DNA from: SYFY01 sp031385325
Lineage (GTDB): Bacteria > Pseudomonadota > Gammaproteobacteria > Pseudomonadales > Azotimanducaceae
Direction: 5' to 3'
DNA length: 43,551 nt
NCBI GenBank assembly: GCA_031385325.1
Contig: JANNBJ010000191.1
Coordinates: 1 to 43,551, forward strand
Within the stretch, counting starts at the first letter, position 1, and every line of letters starts with the position of its first letter. The notes beneath the pieces are model-generated. The model was not told the origin of the DNA. It did no database searches and saw only the letters and a program-made list of their open reading frames with translations. Shown here piece after piece: positions 15,641 to 23,945 of this stretch. Both the position numbers and the translations under genes were made by a program.

Positions 15641-17395
15641 TCAGGGCGTTGCAGGTGTTTCAATCAGCCGCTGATTGCGAATCTGGCCCCAGAGTTGAGT
15701 CCTTCGAAACTGATTTGAAGTATTCAGGGTGAGCAAGCCAGTAGAGCCCCATATGGTCCGGGAGTTGGGTGTGCCAGGAGAGGGAAGGCGCCTGATCAAA
15801 CGATAGGCGTCTGCACCGAGCGCGTAAAAGCTGATATCGGCGCTCCCTTGTCCCGCAAAGGATGATCGAAGTTGCTGGTTCAAGCTGTCGTCCGCCAGCA
15901 TGACCGGAAGTTCACTGGCCCGCGCGCCTTGCAGGGAGAAGATGGCGCCGTTGTTACGCACAGACTGGGTGCCCACGAATGTCGGTATGGATCCCACGGC
16001 GTGGTAGCTCAGCGCAGGTCCTAACGTGCTGGTCTGGGCCGGATCGGTTAGCGCAACAATGGCCTCTACATCATGACGAACGCCGCCGGTGAACTGCACC
16101 GGCATACCGAGTACAGACTGCAGCTCGGCTTTGCGTCGAAAACTCGGTGTGGCTCGAAGCGCACCGCCGATGATATCGGTCATGTCCTTCGCATTGCTGA
16201 TGTCGGCTCGAGAGATTTCTCCGTGCCATTGCTGCTGAATTGCAGAAAGCGCTCGGGAAGCCCAAGGCGCGGTCGAAGCGATGAACAACACCTTTTCGTG
16301 ACCGAAGCGATTCAGGGCATCCCCGATTCCAAGTCCCTCGTCTTCAATGGCGAGACCAAGCTGATAAAAATTCGGGCCCGGGGAAGCTGTGTCGAGGTAG
16401 TTTAGTGCGACGACTGGAATCTGCGGATTCCGCGCCGCCAGCGCGACCACATCGTTTTTGACAAGCGGGCCAACAATCATCCCAACCCCGGATTGAACGG
16501 CCTGATCGTAGAGTTGCGCAATCGGTTGCGCGGCCGAGTCCAGAAACATCAAGGTAGGTGAACTCGTTGAGACCTCTTCGATGTGCGCCGCCACCAGACC
16601 GTCACGAACGGCTCGACCAATGCTTGCCAAGGGACCCGTCAGGGGCAGCAGGATGGCAACGGTCATTGGTGGTCCCAGATCGTTGGCGAGCAAATAATCG
16701 ACCGCATCCGGAATCTGGTTTGCAGCGTCGTGGCTCGGATATCGTTGTCGCCAGTTCGAAAAAGCGTCCCGTTCGGCCTGTAGCGAAGTTGACCGCCGGA
16801 CCAAGGCAACGAGATCGAGCCATCCCTGCAGTGACTCGTCCCCACTCACCCCAGCAAGATTTCCCTGTCCGGTAGTTGTCTGGAGGAGAGCCTCCCAGAT
16901 GCGATTATTGTATGCAGAGGATTCTCCCTCAGCACGGACCGCGTGGATGAGTTCGTTTGCGACACAGGCGACCTGCTGCTCGCGTTGACAAAGATCCGCA
17001 CGCAATCTCGCTTTCTCGCCTGTTGAAAAACCGGGATCGGCGAGCGCCACGGCGGCCTCGTCAACAAGGCCTAACGCAAGGTCCGTTTGAACCTGTACGA
17101 GCAGAGCGCGCTGTCGACTACTGCCCGCAAGACTGGTGATGTCGATATCACGCAGACTGAGTCGGGCAAGGTAAGGATCACCGCCTTCGAACCAAAGTTC
17201 TGCAGCGTCCAGCCGCGCTTCGGTTTCTGGCGCCGCCGATGAACGCACTGACTTTGGATTGGCTTTGTCAGGCTTACCTTGTGCTTGGGGAGGTTTCGTT
17301 GCTTTGGGGCTGGTGCTGGTCGACGTGCTTTGGCAGCCGTACAGCGTCATCATCATGGAGAGCACAACAAAAACGAAAGCGGATCGGGAAAACAT
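15641..17395 (-). CDS. lpoA: LpoA-like penicillin-binding protein activator lipoprotein
   Basis: This outer-membrane lipoprotein of about 584 residues resembles LpoA/YraM, which crosses the periplasm to stimulate PBP1A. The signal peptide MFSRSAFVFVVL ends at the lipobox LYGC. An amino-terminal helical (TPR-like) domain spans about 50-230, and a carboxy-terminal domain with a periplasmic-binding-protein fold begins near MTVAILLPLTGPLASIGRAV. The frame is open for 30 more codons upstream, but the start at 17395 places the signal peptide at the terminus. That ATG shares CATG with the rsmI start on the other strand. Confidence 0.9.
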   Translation of the reverse strand: MFSRSAFVFVVLSMMMTLYGCQSTSTSTSPKATKPPQAQGKPDKANPKSVRSSAAPETEARLDAAELWFEGGDPYLARLSLRDIDITSLAGSSRQRALLVQVQTDLALGLVDEAAVALADPGFSTGEKARLRADLCQREQQVACVANELIHAVRAEGESSAYNNRIWEALLQTTTGQGNLAGVSGDESLQGWLDLVALVRRSTSLQAERDAFSNWRQRYPSHDAANQIPDAVDYLLANDLGPPMTVAILLPLTGPLASIGRAVRDGLVAAHIEEVSTSSPTLMFLDSAAQPIAQLYDQAVQSGVGMIVGPLVKNDVVALAARNPQIPVVALNYLDTASPGPNFYQLGLAIEDEGLGIGDALNRFGHEKVLFIASTAPWASRALSAIQQQWHGEISRADISNAKDMTDIIGGALRATPSFRRKAELQSVLGMPVQFTGGVRHDVEAIVALTDPAQTSTLGPALSYHAVGSIPTFVGTQSVRNNGAIFSLQGARASELPVMLADDSLNQQLRSSFAGQGSADISFYALGADAYRLIRRLPSPGTPNSRTIWGSTGLLTLNTSNQFRRTQLWGQIRNQRLIETPATP

Positions 17396-18266
17396 GAGTC
17401 GCAACCCTGGCGTCATATATGTCGTAGCGACACCCATTGGAAACCTTGAGGACATGACATTTCGAGCGGTGAGTGTCTTGCGCAAGGTTGAGATAATCGC
17501 GGCAGAGGATACCAGACACAGCCGTGGGCTGTTGAATCACTTCGCCATCTCAGGCCCCCGACTGGTCGCGCTGCACGAGCACAATGAGATGGAGCGCGCG
17601 AGCGAACTGATTGAGTGTGCACGCGCAGGTGAGTCGACCGCGATCATTTCGGATGCTGGCACGCCCATGATCTCTGATCCTGGCCTGGCTGTTATTCGGG
17701 CCGCGTGGGAAGCCAACATCCGCGTGGTGCCGATTCCTGGCGCTTCGGCGCTGACAGCTGCGTTGTCGGTAAGTCCTTTTGGCGCTCACGGATGCACGTT
17801 TGTCGGCTTTCTGCCGGCTCGGACCAAGGTGCTGGAAGCACTGCTGAACGATCTGCGTACGCACAGTGGCGCAGTCGTGTTCTTCGAAGCCCCGCATCGA
17901 ATTGTCGCGACCATGCAGGTTCTTGAAAAGCTGCTGCCATCTCGACGTGTGTTGATCGGTCGTGAGTTGACGAAACTTCACGAAACACTCCTGCTTGGTA
18001 CAGCTTCTGAGTTGTTACCCCAGATCGAGGGAGAACATCGCGGCGAATTCATCTGCATTCTTGAAGGCATGGGAGATTCACCAAAAGGCGCCGCGTCTAT
18101 GGAAACCACGGTGCTAGAGCAGGCGTTAGTTGGCCTGTTGCCTCCTCGGCAGGTCGCAAAGGTTCTGGCTAAAGTCAGTGGCGTCGATTCGCGAACGGTC
18201 TACACGCGGTTGATGAGCCGTCAACGAACCGACGATTCGGCCGCCTCGAGCCCAGCTGATGATTGA
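17394..18266 (+). CDS. rsmI: RsmI, 16S rRNA (cytidine-1402-2'-O)-methyltransferase
   Basis: This 290-residue tetrapyrrole-methylase-fold enzyme 2'-O-methylates C1402 of 16S rRNA using S-adenosylmethionine. Diagnostic blocks are YVVATPIGNLEDMTFRAV, AEDTRHSRGLL, ALHEHNE, ISDAGTPMISDPG and IPGASALTAALS. The frame extends upstream (ATG 17355), but ATG 17394 gives the family length (E. coli 286). Divergent from lpoA, it is followed by rnpB. Confidence 0.94.
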   Translation: MSRNPGVIYVVATPIGNLEDMTFRAVSVLRKVEIIAAEDTRHSRGLLNHFAISGPRLVALHEHNEMERASELIECARAGESTAIISDAGTPMISDPGLAVIRAAWEANIRVVPIPGASALTAALSVSPFGAHGCTFVGFLPARTKVLEALLNDLRTHSGAVVFFEAPHRIVATMQVLEKLLPSRRVLIGRELTKLHETLLLGTASELLPQIEGEHRGEFICILEGMGDSPKGAASMETTVLEQALVGLLPPRQVAKVLAKVSGVDSRTVYTRLMSRQRTDDSAASSPADD

Positions 18267-18370
18267 TCCGGTTCGACTCTGGTGATCGCGGGATTGTCTG
18301 GATTGGTACGCTGATCGAGCATCAGCCGCTACCCTGACGCGGAATTTTTCTAAGCCCCTGATTTTCGGAC

Positions 18371-18376
18371 TAGAAT
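18371..18376 (+). promoter_or_regulatory. Candidate -10 element of rnpB
   Basis: TAGAAT at 18371-18376 ends 7 bases before the first base of the RNase P P1 stem (18383), the expected distance to a transcription start. The -35 region, about 18346-18353, is T-rich but has no clear hexamer. The 116-base stretch between rsmI and rnpB shows nothing else I can support. Confidence 0.5.
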
Positions 18377-18382
18377 GGTTCG

Positions 18383-18768
<386 letters not shown>

Positions 18769-18773
18769 TTTTT

Positions 18774-18940
18774 AGACATTATTTTCGCCTCAGATCGAGT
18801 TTTTTAGCCCAATTTGATCTTGGTCTTAAAGTCAGTTCTAGAAAGACGGATTAGACCCGCGTTTTATATAACTATAAGGAGTCAAAACCGACCCAAGCTG
18901 GAATTTCGTTGAAATTCCATAAGTTACTTCAGCGCTGGCT
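18774..18940 (+). promoter_or_regulatory. AT-rich region upstream of mraZ with a 21-bp palindrome
   Basis: This stretch holds no credible gene. It contains a perfect inverted repeat, TGGAATTTC (18899-18907) and GAAATTCCA (18911-18919), around GTT. The core GAATTTCG recurs as a direct copy at 18943-18950, overlapping the mraZ promoter -35 region. An AAGGAG at 18876-18881 is not followed by a worthwhile ORF. The repeats may be an operator or an UP-type element for the division cluster; this is inference. Confidence 0.4.
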
Positions 18941-18968
18941 TTGAATTTCGAAACACTGGGACTATAGT
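18941..18968 (+). promoter_or_regulatory. Candidate promoter of mraZ and the division cluster
   Basis: TTGAAT (18941-18946) and TATAGT (18963-18968) are separated by 16 bases, a good sigma-70 match. Predicted transcription starts near 18975, leaving a leader of about 85 bases before mraZ. With no convincing break inside the cluster until ftsZ, this promoter probably drives much of mraZ to ftsZ. The match was found by eye. Confidence 0.6.
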
Positions 18969-18974
18969 GCTTGA

Positions 18975-19012
18975 GTGTTTTTTTGTAGGTAAAAAGTGTC
19001 TATTTGTGGGTA
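18975..19012 (+). promoter_or_regulatory. Candidate MraZ operator: four phased GTG repeats
   Basis: Four direct repeats begin at 18975 (GTGTTTT), 18985 (GTAGGTA), 18996 (GTGTCTA) and 19006 (GTGGGTA), spaced 10, 11 and 10 bases. MraZ is known to repress its own operon by binding several GTG(G)-type direct repeats with about 10-bp spacing near the mraZ promoter. Here the array starts at the predicted transcription start, where bound MraZ would block initiation or clearance. The repeats are seen; MraZ binding is inferred. Confidence 0.6.
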
Positions 19013-19058
19013 ATCCCAGGGCAAGCCACCTCCAGGCAGCCGATAGACGCCGTACAGC

Positions 19059-19517
19059 ATGTTTCGCGGGAGCACCACCACCAGTCTGGATAGTAAAGGT
19101 CGTATGGGCCTTCCAGTTCGCGCGCGAGAAACGCTGACGTCACTCGATGGTGGCAATCTGGTAGTTACCATCGATCCTTCTGAAAAGTGTCTGCTGCTGT
19201 ATCCGATTTCGGTCTGGGATGCGCTTCAGACACAACTCGAAGCGCTGAACAACCTTCAGGCCGGGGTTCGGTCGCTGCAGCGCATCATGATCGGGCACGC
19301 CACCGACGTGCAGATCGATGGTGCAGGCAGAATTCTCTTGCCATCGCTGCTCAGAACATTTGCGGGTCTGGATAAAACCGCCATTCTCGTGGGACAAGGC
19401 AAGAAATTCGAAATCTGGGCTGAAGAATCCTGGTCTACTCGGCGTGAGTACTGGCAAGCCTCCAGTGAAGAGGAGTTGGCCAAAGCAAAGGAGGTGATCA
19501 ATGGTTTTTCCATCTGA
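19059..19517 (+). CDS. mraZ: MraZ, transcriptional regulator of the dcw cluster
   Basis: This 152-residue protein carries two SpoVT-AbrB-like DNA-binding halves. The first has MFRGSTTTSLDSKGRMGLPV, the second DVQIDGAGRILLPSLLR; both carry the DxxGRxxxP family signature. MraZ forms ring oligomers and represses the division and cell wall cluster that it heads. A candidate repeat operator lies at 18975-19012. I see no strong ribosome site just before the ATG. It overlaps rsmH by 17 bases. Confidence 0.96.
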   Translation: MFRGSTTTSLDSKGRMGLPVRARETLTSLDGGNLVVTIDPSEKCLLLYPISVWDALQTQLEALNNLQAGVRSLQRIMIGHATDVQIDGAGRILLPSLLRTFAGLDKTAILVGQGKKFEIWAEESWSTRREYWQASSEEELAKAKEVINGFSI

Positions 19518-20460
19518 CTCTCCAAGCGATCAGCCTGCCGGCGCGCACATCTCGGTTTTGCTGGCAGAGGCCATCGACGCGCTGTTCGAAACGGCACTTC
19601 CCACGGGACGAATCTGGGTTGATGGAACCTTCGGTCGTGGCGGACACACCCGCGCGATACTTTCACGAATGGAAGCTGCCGATCGCCTCGTGGTCATTGA
19701 TCGCGATCCGGAGGCGATTGAGGTCGCCCGGATTCTGGCGGAAACCGATGATCGGGTTATCGTCGTCCACGGGTCCTGGGAGACTGCAGTTGAAGAACTG
19801 GCTCGCCGCGGAATTGAACGCTGGCACGGTGTTTTGCTCGACCTCGGCGTCTCGTCCCCGCAGCTTGAAAACGGTGTTCGTGGTTTCAGTTTCAGGCTGG
19901 ACGGTCCACTGGACATGCGGATGGATCCTGGCTCAGGTCAGAGCGCGGCGGCGTGGCTGAATCAGGCGGAAGAACGAGACATTGTCCGTGTGCTTCGAGA
20001 GTACGGCGAAGAAATGCAGGCCAGGCGCATTGCCAGATCAATTCTCGAACGACGACCACTGCGCACCACGGCCGATCTTGTTGCAGCGGTAGAAGCCGTC
20101 GTTCATCGAAGTGCATCAGGCCGGCATGAAGCAACACGCACGTTTCAGGCCGTGCGTATTTTTGTCAACGATGAACTCGGATTACTCGCGCGATCCTTGC
20201 CGGTGTTTTTTGCCGGGCTTGAGCCGGGCGCACGCCTGGTCGTGATCAGCTTTCACTCGCTTGAAGATCGAATCGTCAAACATTTCTTCAAAGGCCAGTC
20301 TTCTCCGCCGGTGCTACCTCGTCGATTGCCGGTCCGCGCTGATGCAATCAAACCTGTGGCGCGGCTGATCGGTCGTTCCAGGGCACCTTCTCCAGCAGAA
20401 ACGAATCGAAATCCACGGGCTCGTAGCGCGCGAATCCGTGTCCTGGAAAAGATTGCGTGA
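19501..20460 (+). CDS. rsmH: RsmH, 16S rRNA (cytosine-1402-N4)-methyltransferase
   Basis: This 319-residue enzyme N4-methylates C1402 of 16S rRNA, the same nucleotide RsmI modifies on the ribose; both genes are in this window. Blocks are WVDGTFGRGGHTRAIL (SAM site), LVVIDRDPEAIEVA, GVLLDLGVSSPQLE, RGFSFRLDGPLDMRMD, TFQAVRIFVNDEL and VISFHSLEDRIVKHFF. The start ATG 19501 has an AAAGGAGG stretch just before it at 19487-19494, the best ribosome site of the early cluster. It overlaps ftsL by 4 bases. Confidence 0.96.
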   Translation: MVFPSDSPSDQPAGAHISVLLAEAIDALFETALPTGRIWVDGTFGRGGHTRAILSRMEAADRLVVIDRDPEAIEVARILAETDDRVIVVHGSWETAVEELARRGIERWHGVLLDLGVSSPQLENGVRGFSFRLDGPLDMRMDPGSGQSAAAWLNQAEERDIVRVLREYGEEMQARRIARSILERRPLRTTADLVAAVEAVVHRSASGRHEATRTFQAVRIFVNDELGLLARSLPVFFAGLEPGARLVVISFHSLEDRIVKHFFKGQSSPPVLPRRLPVRADAIKPVARLIGRSRAPSPAETNRNPRARSARIRVLEKIA

Positions 20461-20726
20461 GCAGCGTTACGCGCATAACGATCTGGACAGCACTTGCCAT
20501 GGGAATCGCCAGTTCAGCGTTGCTGGTTGTGAAGTCCACGCGCGAAATGGGCGAACTGCACCATGAGATGCAGCAGATTGGAATAGATCACGACAGGCAG
20601 CTCATGCAGCAATCCCGGCTGTTGCTTGAGCGCAGTGCAAAAGTCGCGCTCCCCGGCGTCGAGCAGACGGCGGTGGAACAACTTGGTATGGAATTCCCGG
20701 TCAAGATCGCCAGGATCGAGCCATGA
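20457..20726 (+). CDS. ftsL: FtsL, divisome membrane protein
   Basis: This 89-residue single-pass protein has a transmembrane segment at about residues 8-25 and a heptad-like coiled coil at about 27-65 (REMGELHHEMQQIGIDH), the FtsL architecture. FtsL, FtsB and FtsQ form the complex that activates FtsWI. Sequence conservation is low in this family, so the name rests on topology, size and position between rsmH and ftsI. Start is GTG 20457 in a GTGA overlap with rsmH. It overlaps ftsI by 4 bases. Confidence 0.9.
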   Translation: MSSVTRITIWTALAMGIASSALLVVKSTREMGELHHEMQQIGIDHDRQLMQQSRLLLERSAKVALPGVEQTAVEQLGMEFPVKIARIEP

Positions 20727-22462
20727 CCTGGCGCCACTACGTGTTGTTTGTCGTGCTGATTGGATTCACCGGAGTTCTTGCTGGACGAGTGGTGTACCTC
20801 GCTACCACTGACAAGGAGTTTCTGCAAAAAGAAGGTGACGTCCGATCCATCCGCAACGAAGCCATCAGCGCACAGCGGGGGGTTATTCGGGATCGTTGGG
20901 GCGAAGCGCTGGCGATCAGCACGCCTGCATACAACGTTTTTGTTGATCCAAGCGTTCAGGTACCAGATGCAGGGCAAATCAAGGAGCTTGCGACTTTGCT
21001 GCAAATCGATGCAGCGGACCTTGCCGGCAAATTGCAAAACAGGAATCGCCAATACGTCGTTCTCAAGCAGAGAATTACCTGGGATGAAGCCGAGAGCCTG
21101 CGAGCGAAAAAAATCGATGGCGTAAAACTCGAGACGGTGTATCGACGCTACTACCCAGCAGGTGAAGTGACGGCGCACGTCGTTGGTTTTTCCGGATTCG
21201 GCTCCAGGAGTTCCGCGAGCCAGAGTCCTGAAGCTGAAAGCGTTGTCCTGGAAGTAGGTCTTGAAGGCATAGAGAAGGCCTTTGATGACAAGTTGCGAGC
21301 GCTGCCTGGGCGCAAGACCGTTCTGCGTGATCGTAAAGGTCAGAACGTTCGCGATCTTGAATATGTTCGCGCCCCGAAACATGGCGAAGATCTCACGCTT
21401 TCCATCGACTTGCGGCTGCAGTATCTGGCCTACCGCGAGTTGAAGGCTGCAGTGGCTGGCCACAACGCTGCATCCGGTTCGTTGGTGATGCTGGATGTAA
21501 AGACCGGCGACATCCTCGCATTGGTGAATCAGCCTTCTTACAACCCGAACGAGGGTGCTCCAAAAAATTCTGCAGGCATGCGTAACAAAGCGATTGCGGA
21601 TGCTCTGGAGCCTGGCTCGACAGCCAAACCATTTGCAGCGCTGGCGGGTCTGGAATCGGGTCGATACACCGCCCTCAGTGAGTTTGATACCTCGCCGGGA
21701 TATATCCGTGTGGTGGGCAAGACTGTCAGAGACCCTGTCAACTACCGACTCCTCACGCTCACTGGTGTGCTTCAGAAATCGAGTCAGGTCGGTATCGTCA
21801 AATTGACTCTGGGCCTTGAGCGCGAGGCCGTCTACGGCGTGCTGAAGCGTGTTGGTGTTGGCGATCTTGTTAATAGCGGATTGCCAAACGAAAGTGCAGG
21901 TTCCATTTCTTCATCCAGTCTGAAGAGTGATGTCGTCAAGGTCACGATGGCGTATGGCTACGGTTTCACCGTCTCGCCGCTGCAGTTGGCCAGGGCGTAT
22001 CTGACACTCGCACGCAGTGGCAACAAGCCTCAAGTCAGCATCCTGAAGTCCGAAATGCCAAATCCTGGAGAGCAGGTTTTCGAGCCGGTTCTTGCTCGAG
22101 GAATCGTCAACATGCTCGAGTCGGTTACGAGTGAAGGTGGGACCGCGCGAGGAGCGCGAATCGAAGGATATCGGGTTGCCGGCAAGACCGGTACGGCCCG
22201 GGTCGTCGGACCGCAAGGGTATGACGACAAACGACACGTTGCCTTGTTTGCGGGCATGGTGCCCATCGAACATCCGGAAATCGTCATGGTCGTTATCATC
22301 CATGAGCCGAGTCGAGGTCAGTCCGGTGGTGGAGCCGTTGCGGCCCCTGTGTTCTCCAGAGTCGCTGAACGTAGTCTGCGTTTGCTGGGTATTCCCGGAG
22401 ATTCCCTGCCGATGACTGCTGAACAGAGTCCGCCAGTCGAAGGCTTGAGGACTTCCACGTGA
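20723..22462 (+). CDS. ftsI: FtsI (PBP3), septal peptidoglycan transpeptidase
   Basis: This 579-residue bitopic protein is the class B penicillin-binding protein that cross-links septal peptidoglycan with FtsW. An amino-terminal anchor (about 6-25) is followed by the pedestal domain (RGVIRDRWGEALA, about 52-64) and the transpeptidase domain. The nucleophile motif is STAK (Ser299, Lys302) and the third motif is KTGT (488-491). The second motif, in LQKSSQVG, reads Ser-Ser-Gln (353-355) where FtsI normally has Ser-x-Asn. A loop at about 158-175 (SRSSASQSPE) is longer than in E. coli. It overlaps murE by 4 bases. Confidence 0.96.
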   Translation: MTWRHYVLFVVLIGFTGVLAGRVVYLATTDKEFLQKEGDVRSIRNEAISAQRGVIRDRWGEALAISTPAYNVFVDPSVQVPDAGQIKELATLLQIDAADLAGKLQNRNRQYVVLKQRITWDEAESLRAKKIDGVKLETVYRRYYPAGEVTAHVVGFSGFGSRSSASQSPEAESVVLEVGLEGIEKAFDDKLRALPGRKTVLRDRKGQNVRDLEYVRAPKHGEDLTLSIDLRLQYLAYRELKAAVAGHNAASGSLVMLDVKTGDILALVNQPSYNPNEGAPKNSAGMRNKAIADALEPGSTAKPFAALAGLESGRYTALSEFDTSPGYIRVVGKTVRDPVNYRLLTLTGVLQKSSQVGIVKLTLGLEREAVYGVLKRVGVGDLVNSGLPNESAGSISSSSLKSDVVKVTMAYGYGFTVSPLQLARAYLTLARSGNKPQVSILKSEMPNPGEQVFEPVLARGIVNMLESVTSEGGTARGARIEGYRVAGKTGTARVVGPQGYDDKRHVALFAGMVPIEHPEIVMVVIIHEPSRGQSGGGAVAAPVFSRVAERSLRLLGIPGDSLPMTAEQSPPVEGLRTST

Positions 22463-23898
22463 ACCTGCAAACGCTGCTTGGACCGCAGGCACCAGCCATC
22501 GAAATTGCAGGATTGACTGACGATTCACGTCGTGTGCAGCCTGGATACCTGTTCTGTGCAGTGCAGGGGCACAGCACAGATGGTCACCAGTTTGTGGATG
22601 ACGCCTTGCGCCGCGGTGCAGTCGCGATCGTCAGCGAACGCTCTCTGCCATCAGTGGATCCTGTTATTGCGGTTCTGATCCAACCTGATCTTGCCAAGCG
22701 AAGAGGAGGCTGGGCCGCTTCGTTTCATGGTTATCCTGCCAGGACGAATCGCTGCATAGGTGTGACGGGAACGAATGGCAAGACGTCCGTTGCTTGGTTC
22801 ACGGCATACATGCTGGAGTTGCTTGGCCAATCAGCAGGGTACATGGGCACCGTAGGATGGGGGCGAATCGGGCATTTGCAGACATCCGATTCAACGACCG
22901 CCGGCGCCATCGTCAATCAGGAACGGTTGGCGTGGCTGCTCGAACAGGGTGTTCGCACCACAGCCATGGAGGTGAGTTCTCATGCGCTGGATCAAGGCAG
23001 AGTGGACGGCATTCCATTTTCTGCGGCGGTGTTCACCAACCTGACGCGAGATCATCTTGACTACCATGTCACGATGACTGACTACGCGAATGCCAAGCGG
23101 AAGCTGTTTGAAACCGCAGATCTGCCACTTGGTGTAGTAAACGTCGACGACGAATTTGGTCGAACTCTGGTTGAGCAGTTTCGTGATCGAGTTCAACTCG
23201 TCACCTATGGCCGTAAAGCCGACGTCAGCTGGAACAACCTGCGTCCAGGTCCGACCAGTATCCGAGGCCGTTGGTCTACACCGTGGGGCCAGGGGTTGTT
23301 TGAACTGCCCATGATTGGCGAGTTTTCGGTTGCCAACGCTGCCGCTGCGCTCGCCGTTCTCGGCGCCCAGGGGAATGACCTACACGCCTTGATCGATGCG
23401 CAGCGACAACTGCCTCCGGTGCCTGGGCGGATGCAGTTCTTCCGGATTCAGGATGGTCCGGTAGTCGTCGTCGACTATGCGCACACTCCCGATGCGCTGA
23501 CGGTTGTGCTGAGGGCCTTGCGGCAACATTCAACCGGTGAACTGGTGTGTGTCATGGGCTGTGGTGGTGATCGAGACAAGGGTAAACGCCCTCTGATGGC
23601 CGCGGTTGCCGATGAACTTGCTGATGTTCTCTGGCTGACTTCGGACAATCCGCGTAGCGAAGATCCTGAGTTGATCCTCGACGCCATGCGGGGTGGTCTC
23701 GCCGGCCGATCGTGCGTTTACGAGTGCATTGATCGGGCTGACGCCATACGTCGCGCGGTCGCCTGTGCCAACGATGGCGACGTCATTCTCGTCGCCGGCA
23801 AAGGCCATGAGGACTATCAGGAGTTCGCGACCGGACGTGTGCCCTTTAGTGACGTGCAGATCGTGCAGGACCTCGTGCGAATGAAGGCGTACGACTGA
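22459..23898 (+). CDS. murE: MurE, UDP-MurNAc-L-Ala-D-Glu:meso-DAP ligase
   Basis: This 479-residue ATP-dependent ligase adds the third residue of the peptidoglycan stem peptide. The ATP site is GVTGTNGKTS (about residue 100), the carbamylated-lysine region is YANAKRKLF, and the DNPRSEDP motif is the meso-diaminopimelate recognition signature, so the stem peptide should contain mDAP as in other Gram-negatives. Start is GTG 22459 overlapping ftsI. In nearly all relatives murF follows; here the murE TGA overlaps an ATG that opens a 15-codon ORF, then murD. Confidence 0.96.
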   Translation: MNLQTLLGPQAPAIEIAGLTDDSRRVQPGYLFCAVQGHSTDGHQFVDDALRRGAVAIVSERSLPSVDPVIAVLIQPDLAKRRGGWAASFHGYPARTNRCIGVTGTNGKTSVAWFTAYMLELLGQSAGYMGTVGWGRIGHLQTSDSTTAGAIVNQERLAWLLEQGVRTTAMEVSSHALDQGRVDGIPFSAAVFTNLTRDHLDYHVTMTDYANAKRKLFETADLPLGVVNVDDEFGRTLVEQFRDRVQLVTYGRKADVSWNNLRPGPTSIRGRWSTPWGQGLFELPMIGEFSVANAAAALAVLGAQGNDLHALIDAQRQLPPVPGRMQFFRIQDGPVVVVDYAHTPDALTVVLRALRQHSTGELVCVMGCGGDRDKGKRPLMAAVADELADVLWLTSDNPRSEDPELILDAMRGGLAGRSCVYECIDRADAIRRAVACANDGDVILVAGKGHEDYQEFATGRVPFSDVQIVQDLVRMKAYD

Positions 23899-23945
23899 TG
23901 TTGCAGTGGCTAATCCAACAGCTAGCGGCGTTGCAGCTGCGATGA
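23898..23945 (+). CDS. 15-codon ORF between murE and murD, possible mraY remnant
   Basis: The frame reads MLQWLIQQLAALQLR then TGA. Its ATG overlaps the murE stop (TGATG) and its TGA overlaps the murD ATG (ATGA), so it fills the junction exactly. The pattern Met-Leu-x-Trp-Leu then a hydrophobic run resembles the usual MraY amino terminus, and mraY normally precedes murD. I infer either a leftover of a deleted mraY or a coupling leader that links murE and murD translation. The similarity is short and could be chance; whether the peptide is made is unknown. Confidence 0.4.
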   Translation: MLQWLIQQLAALQLR

